DNA from: Acidobacteriota bacterium
GTDB taxonomy: Bacteria; Acidobacteriota; Blastocatellia; Pyrinomonadales; Pyrinomonadaceae
DNA length: 64,000 nucleotides
NCBI GenBank assembly: GCA_020199835.1
Contig: JAIVJV010000001.1
Location: 372,001-436,000, forward strand
Reading direction: 5' to 3'
Part shown: positions 19,719 to 32,871 of the stretch, piece by piece
Layout: the number at the start of each line of letters is the position of its first letter
How positions within the stretch are numbered: position 1 is the stretch's first letter
The notes under the pieces: model-generated
The model's input: only the letters and a program-made list of their open reading frames with translations
Database searches by the model: none
What the model was told of the DNA's origin: nothing
Position numbers and translations under genes: made by a program

Positions 19719-20263
19719 TACAGCTCTTCTACTACTATGTTTTGGTTCGAGAAAATACAGATCTCTCCCGAAATTCGCAGTGCTTCGACTGCAATATCTC
19801 GCGCCGAAAGATCCGTGTGTTTGATCAACGCGCGCGCGGCGGCGAGTGCGTAAGATCCGCCTGAACCGATTGCGAGTACGCCTTCATCAGGTGCGATGAC
19901 ATCGCCATTCCCGGACAACAGAAACGAGCCCTTCTTGTCGGCGACAATCAGCAACGCCTCGAGGTGTCGCAACATCTTGTCCGTGCGCCAGTCTTTACTC
20001 AGTTCGATCGAGGCGCGTTCGAGATTGCCGTGATACTGCTCCAGTTTACTTTCAAACCGGGTTAACAGCGAAAAGGCATCACCGGTCGCGCCCGCAAAGC
20101 CGGCCAGAATCTGGTCGTTGTAGAGACGTCGCACCTTTTTGGCACTGGCTTTCATGACCGTCTCGCCCATTGTTACCTGTCCGTCCCCGGCGAGAGCCAC
20201 ACGAGCATCTTTTCGGACAAGCAGCACGGTTGTACTGCGCACTTGATTTCCTTGTTTACGCAT
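19718..20263 (-). CDS. hslV: ATP-dependent protease peptidase subunit HslV
   Basis: This 181-residue threonine protease is the proteolytic core partner of HslU. The catalytic N-terminal threonines lie in [22 protein letters not shown], about 10 residues after the predicted Met; the Lys of [10 protein letters not shown] is the other catalytic residue. Maturation would remove the leader before the first Thr. The stop overlaps the hslU start (TAATG), the usual hslVU arrangement. The divergent gene to its right starts 54 bp away. Confidence 0.95.
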   Translation of the reverse strand: MRKQGNQVRSTTVLLVRKDARVALAGDGQVTMGETVMKASAKKVRRLYNDQILAGFAGATGDAFSLLTRFESKLEQYHGNLERASIELSKDWRTDKMLRHLEALLIVADKKGSFLLSGNGDVIAPDEGVLAIGSGGSYALAAARALIKHTDLSARDIAVEALRISGEICIFSNQNIVVEEL

Positions 20264-20317
20264 GCGTTCTTTGGAGCACTATAGGAACTCGTTTGAACGT
20301 AAGTCAAGGAGAGCAAT

Positions 20318-21097
20318 TTGAGTGACATAGGTTATCATTGGCACATGGCTAAGCGACCATGCATCGGCATACCGATGCGCATCGAACTCGCAACCGATCG
20401 TTTTTATCTCGCGCGTTTCTACAGCGAAGCTGTTGTGGCCGCCGGAGGCGCTCCGGTGCACATCAGCCTCATCCCCCAACCGGAATATGTTGAGACAGTG
20501 GTTGAAGGGCTCGATGGAATTCTTCTGCCCGGCAGCGACTCCGATGTGGATCCGCTGCGGTACGGCCAGCAGCCACATCCGAAGCTCGGCGCTGTGCAGC
20601 CAATTAAAGACGAAACAGACCTTTTAATCATCGCCGCCGCCGAGCGAAAACGCATTCCGATCTTCGCCATCTGTTTCGGAATGCAGGTTTTGAACGTATC
20701 GCGCGGTGGCACGCTGATTCAGGACATTGGTTCGCAGGTACCGGAAGCGATTAAGCACGAGCAGGGCGCGCCACGCGACCGAGCGTCGCACCGCGTGACG
20801 CTGTCGGAACATACCAGGTTGTCGAGCATCGCGGGTGCCGAGGCGTTCGCAGTTAACAGTCATCATCACCAGGCAATCGAGACACTCGGCGCTAACCTCG
20901 TGGCAACTGCATGGGCCTCGGACGGCATTATCGAAGCGCTGGAAGATCCGCGTCCGGATCGATTCGCCGTCGCGGTGCAATGGCATCCGGAACTCGGCTG
21001 GGAACGTGATCCGATTTCTCAGCGTTTGTTCGAAGCCTTTGTAATCGAGGCGGCAAAAACAGTCGAAGCAGCAGGCGCTGTTGTCTCCATCTCCTGA
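20318..21097 (+). CDS. Class I glutamine amidotransferase (gamma-glutamyl-GABA hydrolase family)
   Basis: This 259-residue protein belongs to the peptidase C26/PuuD group. The nucleophile Cys is in FAICFGMQVLNVSRGG, and the His-Glu pair is in AVQWHPELGWE. The segments VNSHHHQAIE and GILLPGSDSDVDPLRYG are family-typical. It would hydrolyse gamma-glutamyl amides, perhaps in polyamine breakdown. The TTG at 20318 is preferred since AAGGAG sits eight bases upstream; an ATG at 20345 has no such site. An SDR gene follows 29 bp later. Confidence 0.85.
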   Translation: MSDIGYHWHMAKRPCIGIPMRIELATDRFYLARFYSEAVVAAGGAPVHISLIPQPEYVETVVEGLDGILLPGSDSDVDPLRYGQQPHPKLGAVQPIKDETDLLIIAAAERKRIPIFAICFGMQVLNVSRGGTLIQDIGSQVPEAIKHEQGAPRDRASHRVTLSEHTRLSSIAGAEAFAVNSHHHQAIETLGANLVATAWASDGIIEALEDPRPDRFAVAVQWHPELGWERDPISQRLFEAFVIEAAKTVEAAGAVVSIS

Positions 21098-21126
21098 GTG
21101 ATATTTCAACGGGAAAGGGAATTGGA

Positions 21127-21903
21127 TTGGCAGTGAACAGCGGTAGCCTGGGCTTAGCCGGAAAAGTCGCGATCGTCACCGGTGGATCGCGCGGCATCGG
21201 CAAAGCTGTCGTTGATTTGCTGGCGTCGTTCGGAGCGAAGGTGGTCGTGAATTACGTGCGTGATGAGGCTGCGGCGGCAGCGACTGTGGCGCTCGCGCGA
21301 GAACGCGGCGCAGACGCGATTGCGATCCAGGCAGACGTCGCGCAGTTAACAGACGCCGCGCGGCTCGCTAATGAAACCCTTGAACGTTTCGGACGTATCG
21401 ACTTCCTGATTTGCAACGCCGGCATCTGGGAAGGTGGTCCAGTCGAATCGATTTCGGAAGAGCTGTGGGACAAGACGATCGAAATTAATCTCAAGGGAAC
21501 GTGGTCCGTCTGCCGCGCAGCGGTTCCGATCATGAAGCAACAAACGTTTGGACGCATCGTGATCGTCAGTTCAACGGCCGGGCAGCGCGGCGAAGCGTTT
21601 GTTTCCAACTACGCGGCTTCGAAGGGTGGCCAGATATCTTTTACGAAATCACTTTCAACTGAACTCGCGTCCTTCGGGATCAACGTTAACTGCGTTGCGC
21701 CGGGTTGGGTAGAAACGGAGATGACCACGGAAGTGTTTGCCGACAAGGCCGGGCTCGAGGCGATCCTCAGCACTATTCCGCGGGGCCGGATGGCAACGGC
21801 GGACGAGATTGCGGCGCCGATCGTTTTTCTTTGCAGTGAATGGGCCGATCACATCACGGGCGAGATCCTGAACGTGAATGGCGGATCAGTTTTGTGTGGT
21901 TAA
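21127..21903 (+). CDS. SDR-family oxidoreductase (FabG-like)
   Basis: This 258-residue short-chain dehydrogenase has the cofactor motif TGGSRGIGKA, the NAG motif (CNAGIWEGGP), the catalytic Ser in VSSTAGQRG and the YAASKGG Tyr-x-x-x-Lys pair. The C-terminal GEILNVNGGSVLCG is typical of 3-oxoacyl-ACP reductases. It probably reduces a carbonyl with NADPH; substrate is unknown. The start is TTG at 21127 or GTG at 21133. It lies between an amidotransferase and a NamZ-like gene, but no shared pathway is obvious. Confidence 0.9.
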   Translation: MAVNSGSLGLAGKVAIVTGGSRGIGKAVVDLLASFGAKVVVNYVRDEAAAAATVALARERGADAIAIQADVAQLTDAARLANETLERFGRIDFLICNAGIWEGGPVESISEELWDKTIEINLKGTWSVCRAAVPIMKQQTFGRIVIVSSTAGQRGEAFVSNYAASKGGQISFTKSLSTELASFGINVNCVAPGWVETEMTTEVFADKAGLEAILSTIPRGRMATADEIAAPIVFLCSEWADHITGEILNVNGGSVLCG

Positions 21904-21928
21904 GTTTGGTTGAATGGGGAGCTAAAGT

Positions 21929-23143
21929 ATGACCTTAACTCTCGAAAGAGATCGCGTAAAGAAACCAACGCAACAAGTCAAACTCGGACTTGAGAGTTTA
22001 CTTGAAGACAACGCTGCGCTGCTTCAATGCGCGCGCGTAGGCCTGATCTGCAACCAAGCTTCGGTCGATCACAACTTCCACCACGCGGCTGACCTTCTTC
22101 ATCGCCACCCGCACATCGATCTGCGCGCGCTGTTTGGCCCGCAACACGGCATTCGCGGCGACGTGCAGGACAACATGATCGAGACCGGACACAGCACGGA
22201 TCGCAAGACCGATGTGCCGGTGCACTCGCTTTACAGCGAAACAAGAGAACCAACAGAAGACATGCTGCGCGATGTCGACGTGCTCGTCTTCGACATGCAG
22301 GACGTCGGTTGTCGCATTTATACGTTTGTTTACACGCTCGCGAACTGCATGAGAGTTGCGGCGCGTCTCGGAAAGAGAATTGTTGTTTGTGATCGTCCGA
22401 ATCCAATCAACGGCGTGAGCGTCGCGGGGAACATACTCGAGCCCGAATACGCTTCGTTTGTGGGCCAGTTTCCACTGCCGACACGTCACGGAATGACCGT
22501 CGGCGAACTCGCGCGACTATTCAACGAACACTTTAGTATCGGCTGCGATCTCGAGATCATTCCGATGAACGGCTGGCGTAGAGAGTTCTGGCACGATGAT
22601 ACGGACGCGCCGTGGGTGTTGCCATCGCCAAACATGCCGACGCTGGATTCAGCGACTGCGTTTCCGGGTACCGTGCATTTCGAGGGCACACAGGTTTCGG
22701 AAGGAAGAGGAACGACGAGACCGTTTGAACTGATCGGCGCGCCTTACATAGATCCTGACGATTACGCTGACAATCTCAACGCGCTCAACTTGCCCGGCGT
22801 GTTTTTCCGCAGCTGCGGGTTTCAACCAACATTTCAGAAGCACGGTGGCGTTACCTGTGGGGGCGTGCAGATTCACGTGCTTGATCGAGATGTTTTTGAG
22901 CCGGTGTTCGCGGGTGTCGCGATGGTGAAGCTTGCATTCGACATGTACCCCGATCAGTTTCGCTGGAAAGAGCCGCCGTACGAATACGTTTATGACAAGA
23001 ACCCGTTTGACGTGATCGCAGGCACGAACAAAATCCGCGAGGCGTTTGAGCAGGGAGTTGAACTCGACGCGATCGCGGAAACGTGGAAGCAACCGCTGCT
23101 CGAGTTCAAGCAGTTGCGCGAACCGTTTTTGATCTATCGATAG
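21929..23143 (+). CDS. namZ: DUF1343 / NamZ-like exo-beta-N-acetylmuramidase
   Basis: This 404-residue DUF1343 protein matches the family of Bacillus NamZ (YbbC, GH171), which releases MurNAc from the non-reducing end of peptidoglycan fragments. Family blocks seen are RVGLICNQASVD, ALFGPQHGIRGDVQDNMIE, DVLVFDMQDVGCRIYTFVYTL, VCDRPNPINGVSVAGNILE, FPLPTRHGMTVGELARLFNE and PFELIGAPYID. No signal peptide is visible, so it may act in the cytosol or be exported in another way. With the MurU/AmgK-like genes at the left end it suggests a MurNAc recycling route. Confidence 0.9.
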   Translation: MTLTLERDRVKKPTQQVKLGLESLLEDNAALLQCARVGLICNQASVDHNFHHAADLLHRHPHIDLRALFGPQHGIRGDVQDNMIETGHSTDRKTDVPVHSLYSETREPTEDMLRDVDVLVFDMQDVGCRIYTFVYTLANCMRVAARLGKRIVVCDRPNPINGVSVAGNILEPEYASFVGQFPLPTRHGMTVGELARLFNEHFSIGCDLEIIPMNGWRREFWHDDTDAPWVLPSPNMPTLDSATAFPGTVHFEGTQVSEGRGTTRPFELIGAPYIDPDDYADNLNALNLPGVFFRSCGFQPTFQKHGGVTCGGVQIHVLDRDVFEPVFAGVAMVKLAFDMYPDQFRWKEPPYEYVYDKNPFDVIAGTNKIREAFEQGVELDAIAETWKQPLLEFKQLREPFLIYR

Positions 23144-23260
23144 CTAAGGTAACGACTGAGAGGTCGTGACGCCGACGGCTAAAGTTAATAGTGAGCTTGC
23201 GTTTCGCGAGGAACGCCAACAGCTAAAGCTAAGACTAAGCCTGCGCGTTTGCTGCGAAGC

Positions 23261-23333
23261 CAACGGCTCATGCCGTTGCCAGGAACGCCGAAGGCGTTTA
23301 CTAATTTCAGCCCAGGGTTGGAACAACCCTGGG
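23261..23333. repeat. Cluster of three inverted repeats (REP-like)
   Basis: Three perfect or near-perfect short palindromes follow each other in the 288-bp gap after the NamZ-like gene: CAACGGC/GCCGTTG at 23261-23278, AACGCC/GGCGTT at 23284-23298, and CCCAGGGTTG/CAACCCTGGG at 23311-23333. The surrounding text has repeated GCTAAAG and ACGCC words. It looks like an intergenic repeat unit of the REP or BIME kind; other copies cannot be tested here. Confidence 0.6.
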
Positions 23334-23431
23334 ACCACAAAGAAAAGCGGAACTCCAACGATGACACGTTGGCTATCCGACGTCGTCTTAAGGTAAAAGG
23401 TTAACGGTCTTCATGGGTATGGAGGAGTGAT

Positions 23432-23866
23432 TTGGTTAAGGCGGAAAGGTTACAAGCGGATGTGATCGAGCCGGCGCCCGCAAGCGCGTGGCTCGTCGCG
23501 ATCTCGGCCTGGTTCATCCCGGGCAGCGGACATTTGATTTTGCGGAAGTGGGGCCGCGCCGCGTTAATGGGTGGCGTCGTCTGGCTGTGCTTCTTTTTGG
23601 GAATGGCAATGGGCGGACACATGTTCGATCTCTCGACCGGACAGGGCTCATCCGTGTGGCTTCAGGTTCCGCCGATGATCGCGAACCTCGGCAGCGGCGC
23701 GCTCTACATTGTTTCATGGCTACTCGGCATCGGCTTCGCTGACGATCCGCAGCAGGCAGCACGCGCGACCTACGAATACGGCAACACGTTCCTCCTGATC
23801 GCCGGCTTATTGAATTACTTAACGATGCTCGATGCGTTCGACATCGCAGCGGGGAGGCACTCGTGA
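23432..23866 (+). CDS. DUF6677-like small membrane protein
   Basis: This 144-residue protein has three or four hydrophobic segments. The conserved-looking SAWFIPGSGHLILRKWGRAALMGGVVWLCFF is followed by a TM around 80-95 and a C-terminal TM around 118-135. It fits small inner-membrane proteins described as DUF6677. The TTG start at 23432 follows a GGAGTG site. Its stop overlaps the GTG of the next small gene (GTGA), so both are probably made together. Confidence 0.65.
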   Translation: MVKAERLQADVIEPAPASAWLVAISAWFIPGSGHLILRKWGRAALMGGVVWLCFFLGMAMGGHMFDLSTGQGSSVWLQVPPMIANLGSGALYIVSWLLGIGFADDPQQAARATYEYGNTFLLIAGLLNYLTMLDAFDIAAGRHS

Positions 23867-24033
23867 GACATTTCCTGGTGATGTGCCTTTTCGGAGCGAT
23901 GGCTGCGGTGGTGTTTGGCGCGATGGCGAAGAACACGCCGCAGGAGCGCTGGATGTACGGCATCAAAGTCTTCGCTGAGTTTGTGATCATCGGCCTGGTG
24001 TTGGGGTGGATTCTCTACTTTGTTCCGTGGTGA
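23863..24033 (+). CDS. Small membrane protein (56 aa)
   Basis: A 56-codon frame starts at a GTG overlapping the stop of the DUF6677-like gene and ends with TGA just before recO. The protein (MRHFLVMCLFGAMAAVVFGA at the start) has two hydrophobic stretches, about 4-22 and 35-55 (FAEFVIIGLVLGWILYFVPW), with a short charged hinge between. The 4-bp overlap and tight fit to recO argue for a real gene. Function unknown. Confidence 0.55.
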   Translation: MRHFLVMCLFGAMAAVVFGAMAKNTPQERWMYGIKVFAEFVIIGLVLGWILYFVPW

Positions 24034-24038
24034 GTTAG

Positions 24039-24776
24039 GTGGCGATATTTGATACCGAGGCCCTGGTACTGCGCACTTACAATCTGGCAGAAGCTGACAA
24101 GATTGTCGTGTGTCTCAGTCGTTCGGCCGGTTTGATTCGCGGTGTCGCCAAAGGCTGCCGCAAACTGCGGAATCGTTTCGGTGCATCGCTCGAGCCTTTC
24201 ACGCTCATCAATCTCACATACTACGAAAAAGAAAATCAGGAACTCGTCTCGTTTCGTCAAACCGAAATCCTGAGATCTCGGTTTAACCTTTCGGGAAATC
24301 CGTCGATACTGACAGGATTCTCTTACATGGGCGATCTCCTGATCGACTTTTCGCCACCGCACCAGGCCAACGACAATCTCTATCGCATGGCGCTCGCCTG
24401 TTTTGAAGCAGCATCACAGTCACCGGGTGATCTCGAGTCAGTGTTGCGTTATTTTGAAGTGTGGTTGTTGAAGATCGAAGGTTTTCTGCCTGACCTGAAA
24501 GCGTGTGGAAGCTGTCATCGCGCTTTCGCGGATGAAACTGTCTATCTCGCGGGTGATCTGTCGCTGCGGTGCGCGCAGTGCAGCGACAGCCGCGGCGGCG
24601 CAGTTTCAAAACATTTGCATTCGCACCTGCGCACAACTGAAAAACTGCCGCCGGCGAAGTTTGCCGAAGACTCGAGAGAAGTCGCGAGTGCGACGAAGAA
24701 AGAGATGGCCGAACTGACGTTTCAACTGATTGGCCGCGTGCTCGAACGCATGCCGCGCATACGACCTAACGTTTAA
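24039..24776 (+). CDS. recO: DNA repair protein RecO
   Basis: This 245-residue recombination mediator helps load RecA onto SSB-coated DNA in the RecFOR pathway. The N-terminal OB fold shows TEALVLRTYNLAEADKIVVCLSRSAGLIRGVAKG. A zinc-binding domain follows with CGSC and CAQC pairs (about residues 157-190). The protein starts at GTG five bases after the small membrane gene and ends directly before the LptFG gene with no gap. Confidence 0.9.
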   Translation: MAIFDTEALVLRTYNLAEADKIVVCLSRSAGLIRGVAKGCRKLRNRFGASLEPFTLINLTYYEKENQELVSFRQTEILRSRFNLSGNPSILTGFSYMGDLLIDFSPPHQANDNLYRMALACFEAASQSPGDLESVLRYFEVWLLKIEGFLPDLKACGSCHRAFADETVYLAGDLSLRCAQCSDSRGGAVSKHLHSHLRTTEKLPPAKFAEDSREVASATKKEMAELTFQLIGRVLERMPRIRPNV

Positions 24777-28381
<3,605 letters not shown>

Positions 28382-28386
28382 TTAAC

Positions 28387-29538
28387 TTAAATGCCGGCAG
28401 AAGCGCGCAGCGTTTCAGCTTTATCGGTACGCTCCCACGTAAAGCCTTCTTCGCTACGACCGAAGTGTCCGTAAGCCGCGGTGGCTTTATAGATCGGCCG
28501 GCGCAAATTGAGTTCCTGGATGATCCCGCCCGGAGTCAGTTCAAAGTGATCCTGCACGAGCTTCGCCAGCGCAGTTTCACTGATTCGTCCGGTACCCGCG
28601 GTATCGACGAGCACGGAAACCGGCCTGGCTACGCCGATGGCGTACGCGAGTTGGACCAGACAACGATCCGCCAGTCCGGCAGCGACGATGTTTTTCGCGA
28701 CGTACCGCGCCATGTAGGCCGCCGAGCGATCGACCTTCGTCGGATCTTTGCCGGAGAAAGCGCCGCCACCATGAGGCGCGTAACCGCCGTAGGTATCGAC
28801 GATGATCTTCCGGCCCGTCAGGCCGGCGTCACCCTGCGGACCACCGGTGACAAATCGTCCAGTGGGGTTGATGTGATACTTCGTGTCGTTGTCGAGCAGT
28901 TCCGGCGAGACAGTGTGCTTGATGACTTTTTCTTCAATCTCAGCTCGTAGTTGTTCGTTGGTGACGTTTGCATCGTGCTGAGACGAGATGACGACGGCTT
29001 CGAGCCGAAACGGTCGCCCATCACGATATTCCACAGTCACCTGCGACTTACCGTCGGGCCGCAGGTACGGCAACTCGCCTGACTTGCGCACCTCGGAAAG
29101 ACGACGTGAAAGCAGGTGGGCCAACTGGATTGGCAACGGCATGAGTTCCGGCGTTTCATTACAAGCGAAACCGAACATTAGACCCTGGTCGCCGGCGCCA
29201 CCAGTGTCAACGCCCATGGCGATGTCGGGCGATTGTCGATCGAGCGCTGACAAAACCGCGCAGGTATCGCAATCAAAACCGTACTTTGCACGCGTATAAC
29301 CGATTTCGCGAACCGTTTCGCGCGCAACGCGCGAGTAGTCGATCACGGCGTCAGTAGTGATCTCACCGGCGACAACGACAAGACCGGTCGTAACCAGCGT
29401 TTCGCAGGCCACGCGGGCGGTTGGATCAGCCGTCAAAGCAGCGTCAAGCACTGCGTCTGAGATCTGGTCTGAAATCTTGTCGGGATGTCCTTCGGTAACG
29501 GATTCGGAGGTGAACAGGTAACCGGATTCGGTAGTCAA
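28387..29538 (-). CDS. metK: S-adenosylmethionine synthase
   Basis: This 383-residue enzyme makes S-adenosylmethionine from ATP and methionine. The N-terminal [25 protein letters not shown] is diagnostic. The P-loop-like [24 protein letters not shown] and the [23 protein letters not shown] block are intact. The start is TTG, with an AAGGAG ribosome-binding site at 29544-29549 on this strand. A likely sigma-70 promoter lies upstream at 29591-29620. Confidence 0.96.
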   Translation of the reverse strand: MTTESGYLFTSESVTEGHPDKISDQISDAVLDAALTADPTARVACETLVTTGLVVVAGEITTDAVIDYSRVARETVREIGYTRAKYGFDCDTCAVLSALDRQSPDIAMGVDTGGAGDQGLMFGFACNETPELMPLPIQLAHLLSRRLSEVRKSGELPYLRPDGKSQVTVEYRDGRPFRLEAVVISSQHDANVTNEQLRAEIEEKVIKHTVSPELLDNDTKYHINPTGRFVTGGPQGDAGLTGRKIIVDTYGGYAPHGGGAFSGKDPTKVDRSAAYMARYVAKNIVAAGLADRCLVQLAYAIGVARPVSVLVDTAGTGRISETALAKLVQDHFELTPGGIIQELNLRRPIYKATAAYGHFGRSEEGFTWERTDKAETLRASAGI

Positions 29539-29590
29539 AACAACTCCTTTGCGTAGATAGACATGAATTTACCGCGGAAAAAGACCGCGT

Positions 29591-29620
29591 AATTTAACAG
29601 TCGGCGTTTACAAGTGTCAA
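29591..29620 (-). promoter_or_regulatory. Putative sigma-70 promoter of metK
   Basis: On the reverse strand a perfect TTGACA (29620-29615) is separated by 18 bp from TAAATT (29596-29591). A short hairpin (CGCGG/CCGCG, 29573-29589) in the predicted leader lies between it and the metK ribosome-binding site. No SAM riboswitch was recognised. Confidence 0.5.
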
Positions 29621-29700
29621 GGAACCGTCCCCGACAGTTCAGGTAAAGTGTGAAGTAATGAAACTTTCCAGCAGCGCATCTTTTAATAGAAGTACTTGTT

Positions 29701-31131
29701 ATGAAGTCACAAGCCTCACTTCTCGAAGTTACACGTGCCCTCTCGAATTGCGCTCAGGTAGCCGATTTCGATTTCGGCGCAGATACAGCGGTAGTTGCCG
29801 TCCAACACATGCTCTGGCAGACGGTCGATCTCCTCGCGGCCATTGCCGGATTGGGCGTTAAACGCGAAAACATTTTCGCGCTCGGTAAGGTTTATTCCAA
29901 CAGTCCGATTGTGATCGGAACGCTGCGCGACCGTGGGATCGCGGTCGTCGATAGCAACATGCCGGCGCCTGGTCACTTCGAACGATACTTTGAGCGCGAC
30001 GTGGATCGACTCTGGGGAATCGTCGCGCGCAATCTCGCGCCGCGAAATGTCAAACGCATTCTGGTACTGGACGACGGCGGGCAGTGCATCATCAGAGTGC
30101 CCGTCGAAGTACTGCAAAGATACGACTTGTGCGGTGTCGAACAAACATCGTTCGGCATGTTTCTGTTTGAACAACAGCCGCCGCCGTTCGCGGTCATGTC
30201 GTGGGCCCGCACCGCAGTGAAACTACATATCGGCGGGCCGCTCTTTTCTCATTGCCTGCTCAACAAATTCGAGAGCCGCATTCTCGGCGGTGATGTGCTT
30301 ACCGGCACGAACGTCGGGATCATCGGTCTCGGCAGTATCGGCAGCGCGCTCGCAACCCTGCTGATGCGTCAACACAACAACGTATTCTTCTATGATCCGA
30401 ATACGGAGTTGCAGGTTCCTCAACGTCTCGCGGCACGCATCACACGCGTCGAATCAGTCGAGGAGTTGATGTTGCAGTGCGAGTACGTATTCGGCTGTTC
30501 CGGTCGCGAGCCGTTCACAGATCGCTGGCCGATGAAGTACCGGCCGGGAATAAAACTGTTCAGCGCGTCGGGAGGCGATCAGGAGTTTGGCGCGATCATC
30601 AACTATTTGCGGACGGAAGCTGATTTCAGTGTCGCTCCCCTGACGTGGGACATCCGGAGCAACAAAGGACCATCCGGTCCCATCTCGATCGCTTATCTCG
30701 GTTATCCGTACAACTTTGTTTCGCGTGATCTCGAAGCCGTTCCAACCAGCGTCGTGCAACTGGAAACGGGTGGCTTACTCGCAGCGTTGATCCAGGCACG
30801 CACCTACCTGACGCTGTGCGAAACAGGCCGCGCGGAAAACAGCGGTATTCATCGCATCTCACCGGAGGCTCAAACGTTCGTTTATCAACGATGGCTCACG
30901 ATGATGAAGGGAATGCGGATCGATCTAGAGCGAGTTTATGGTTATGACCCGTTGGTCCTCGAAGCTGCACGCGATCGCTGGTGGTTTTTCAACTCGAGCG
31001 AGCCGCACCCGTCGCTGAGTTACGAACCGCACCTCGAGGCAGAGAATCTGATGGCTAACATGATCGAAGGCGTCAGCGAATCACTACTCGGCGTCGAGCG
31101 GAAGCTTGAGGCGAATCTCTGTTCCTTTTGA
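29701..31131 (+). CDS. Divergent adenosylhomocysteinase-like NAD-binding protein
   Basis: This 476-residue protein looks like a distant relative of S-adenosylhomocysteine hydrolase. LVLDDGGQC (about 121-129) and GVEQTSFGM (about 145-153) resemble the DDGGD and EETTTG blocks of SAHH. A Rossmann motif GIIGLGSIGSA (206-216) follows with a nearby acidic residue. The catalytic Lys region is weakly conserved and the SAHH Asp appears lost, so normal SAHH activity is doubtful. It is divergent from metK-ahcY. The last 48 bp overlap the convergent kinase gene. Function is inferred only at fold level. Confidence 0.65.
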   Translation: MKSQASLLEVTRALSNCAQVADFDFGADTAVVAVQHMLWQTVDLLAAIAGLGVKRENIFALGKVYSNSPIVIGTLRDRGIAVVDSNMPAPGHFERYFERDVDRLWGIVARNLAPRNVKRILVLDDGGQCIIRVPVEVLQRYDLCGVEQTSFGMFLFEQQPPPFAVMSWARTAVKLHIGGPLFSHCLLNKFESRILGGDVLTGTNVGIIGLGSIGSALATLLMRQHNNVFFYDPNTELQVPQRLAARITRVESVEELMLQCEYVFGCSGREPFTDRWPMKYRPGIKLFSASGGDQEFGAIINYLRTEADFSVAPLTWDIRSNKGPSGPISIAYLGYPYNFVSRDLEAVPTSVVQLETGGLLAALIQARTYLTLCETGRAENSGIHRISPEAQTFVYQRWLTMMKGMRIDLERVYGYDPLVLEAARDRWWFFNSSEPHPSLSYEPHLEAENLMANMIEGVSESLLGVERKLEANLCSF

Positions 31132-32724
31132 AATTCGCGAATGGATTTCCAGCACGCCACCGGCAGCGTGAGCGCGTTCCTGCATGCCGAGCAGACCGAG
31201 TGTCGCAGCGCGAGGCGCTCGTCTCTGCAGCGCTTCGTGATCGAAACCAATACCATCATCCTTCACTGACAAAATCAGAAGCGCGCCTTCTTTCCGCAGG
31301 CTCACCGACGCGGCCGTCGCGCGTGCGTGACGAACGACATTGGTCAACGCTTCCTGCGCGATGCGAAAACACGCGGTTTCCACTTCGCGCGAGAAGCGCT
31401 CGTTGGGGTCGGTGAGTTCAACAATCACTTCGGCCGCCATTCCGGTGCGTTTCGCATACCGATCGACGTACCAACGCAACGCCGTGACGAGCCCAAGATC
31501 GTCAAGCAATGGCGGCCGCAGGTCTACCGAAAGGTCACGCACCAGTCGTAACGCTTCGTCCACCGCCTCGATGTTGTCTTTGATGTGGGCCCCTTCTTCT
31601 GTCCCGTTGCACACGCGCTGGACCGTGTGCAAGTTCATCTTCACGGCCGTTAACACCTGCCCGATCTGATCGTGCAACTCACGCGCGATCCGCCGCCGTT
31701 CCTCTTCCTGTGCTTCGATCAACTGGCGTGAGAACATCTGTAGCGCGTCCTGTGCCTGCTTGCGCTCGGTTATATCGCGCGCAGTTCCTTGCACGCCGAC
31801 GATCACGCCGTTTTCGTAGATCGCGCGGCTGCTGACCTCGACCGGCACGCGGCGTCCGTCTTTTGCGATCACGTCAACTTCGTAGCTTGTTTCGCCTCTG
31901 GCGGCGAGTTTTCCACAAAAACCGGCGCGCACCTGTTTGACGTGTTCGGCGGCGATGAACTCTGTGAAGTTGTGACCGATGATCTCCTCGCGGCTATAAC
32001 CCGAAAGCTCTTCAGCCGCATGGTTGACGGAGGTGTAAGTGCCCTCGAGATCGTGCACGTACATCGCGTCGCGCGCGTTTTCAAACAGCTCACGATAACG
32101 TTCTTCACTCTCGCGCAATGCGGCTTCGACGCGATTGCGTTCAGCGATCCGCTCTTCGAGCTCCGCTACATAGTGCTGGCTCTGTTCGAAGAGTTGCGCG
32201 TTTTGGATTGCACTGGCCGCGCGGGCGGCAAGGGATTCGGCCAGCCGCGTGTGTTCCGGTTGGAAGAAGTCAGGCTGGACCTTATCGAGTGAATAGAGAC
32301 CGATGACTTTGCCGGACGCGACGAGTGGAACGCCCATCCAGTTTCGCACGTGATAGGCGCCGGGCATCCACTGCCAGGTTGGCTCCTGCGTTGTATCCGG
32401 TATGAGGATGCTTTGTTTCGTTTCACAGATGCGCCGGATTAGTTCATTTTCGTTGCTATCGAGCGTGATCGCGCGCGTGTCTTCTACGTTCTGAAATCCT
32501 TCGTAGCGCCGCAATGCGCTGACGACAAAGCGCGAGCCGTTGAGGCGCAGCATCACGTTCGCACTGTCGTAGGGCACGAGCTTGCTCAGGTAGTCAAGCA
32601 GTGTTTCGAGAACTCGTTCGAGACTGAGGTTTTCGGTGAGGGCGATATTCGCATCGCGCAGGATTTCCGTTTCCTGTCGGATTGCGTGTTCCCGAGCCAG
32701 CAGTCCGGCTAAATCAGAGGTCAT
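31084..32724 (-). CDS. GAF-PAS sensor histidine kinase (NarX/DegS type)
   Basis: This 546-residue soluble kinase has a GAF domain (about 30-175), a short coiled coil, a PAS domain (about 205-320, ending QGTARDITERK), a HisKA_3 dimerisation helix with the phosphorylated His at 351 (RRIARELHDQIGQVL), and a HATPase_c domain (VKDDGIGFD and GLLGMQERA). No membrane segment or response regulator is nearby, so it is an orphan. Its 3' end overlaps the SAHH-like gene by 48 bp. Confidence 0.88.
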   Translation of the reverse strand: MTSDLAGLLAREHAIRQETEILRDANIALTENLSLERVLETLLDYLSKLVPYDSANVMLRLNGSRFVVSALRRYEGFQNVEDTRAITLDSNENELIRRICETKQSILIPDTTQEPTWQWMPGAYHVRNWMGVPLVASGKVIGLYSLDKVQPDFFQPEHTRLAESLAARAASAIQNAQLFEQSQHYVAELEERIAERNRVEAALRESEERYRELFENARDAMYVHDLEGTYTSVNHAAEELSGYSREEIIGHNFTEFIAAEHVKQVRAGFCGKLAARGETSYEVDVIAKDGRRVPVEVSSRAIYENGVIVGVQGTARDITERKQAQDALQMFSRQLIEAQEEERRRIARELHDQIGQVLTAVKMNLHTVQRVCNGTEEGAHIKDNIEAVDEALRLVRDLSVDLRPPLLDDLGLVTALRWYVDRYAKRTGMAAEVIVELTDPNERFSREVETACFRIAQEALTNVVRHARATAASVSLRKEGALLILSVKDDGIGFDHEALQRRAPRAATLGLLGMQERAHAAGGVLEIHSRISKGTEIRLKLPLDAE

Positions 32725-32871
32725 GTGAGTTTACCTCGCCAGAAAGTTAATTAGTTGGCGTTGACAGAGTAACGTGAGGCTTACGCCAGACGTAGGTCAC
32801 ACGTAGAACGGCCACATCCAATTCCGGGCGAGATTAGAATCCGTTTGTCAGGTCAACCGAACGGGCAAATT

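Noticed and set aside
29539..29700. SAM riboswitch in the metK leader
   Set aside because: The leader is short, with one small hairpin, and no conserved SAM aptamer elements were seen.
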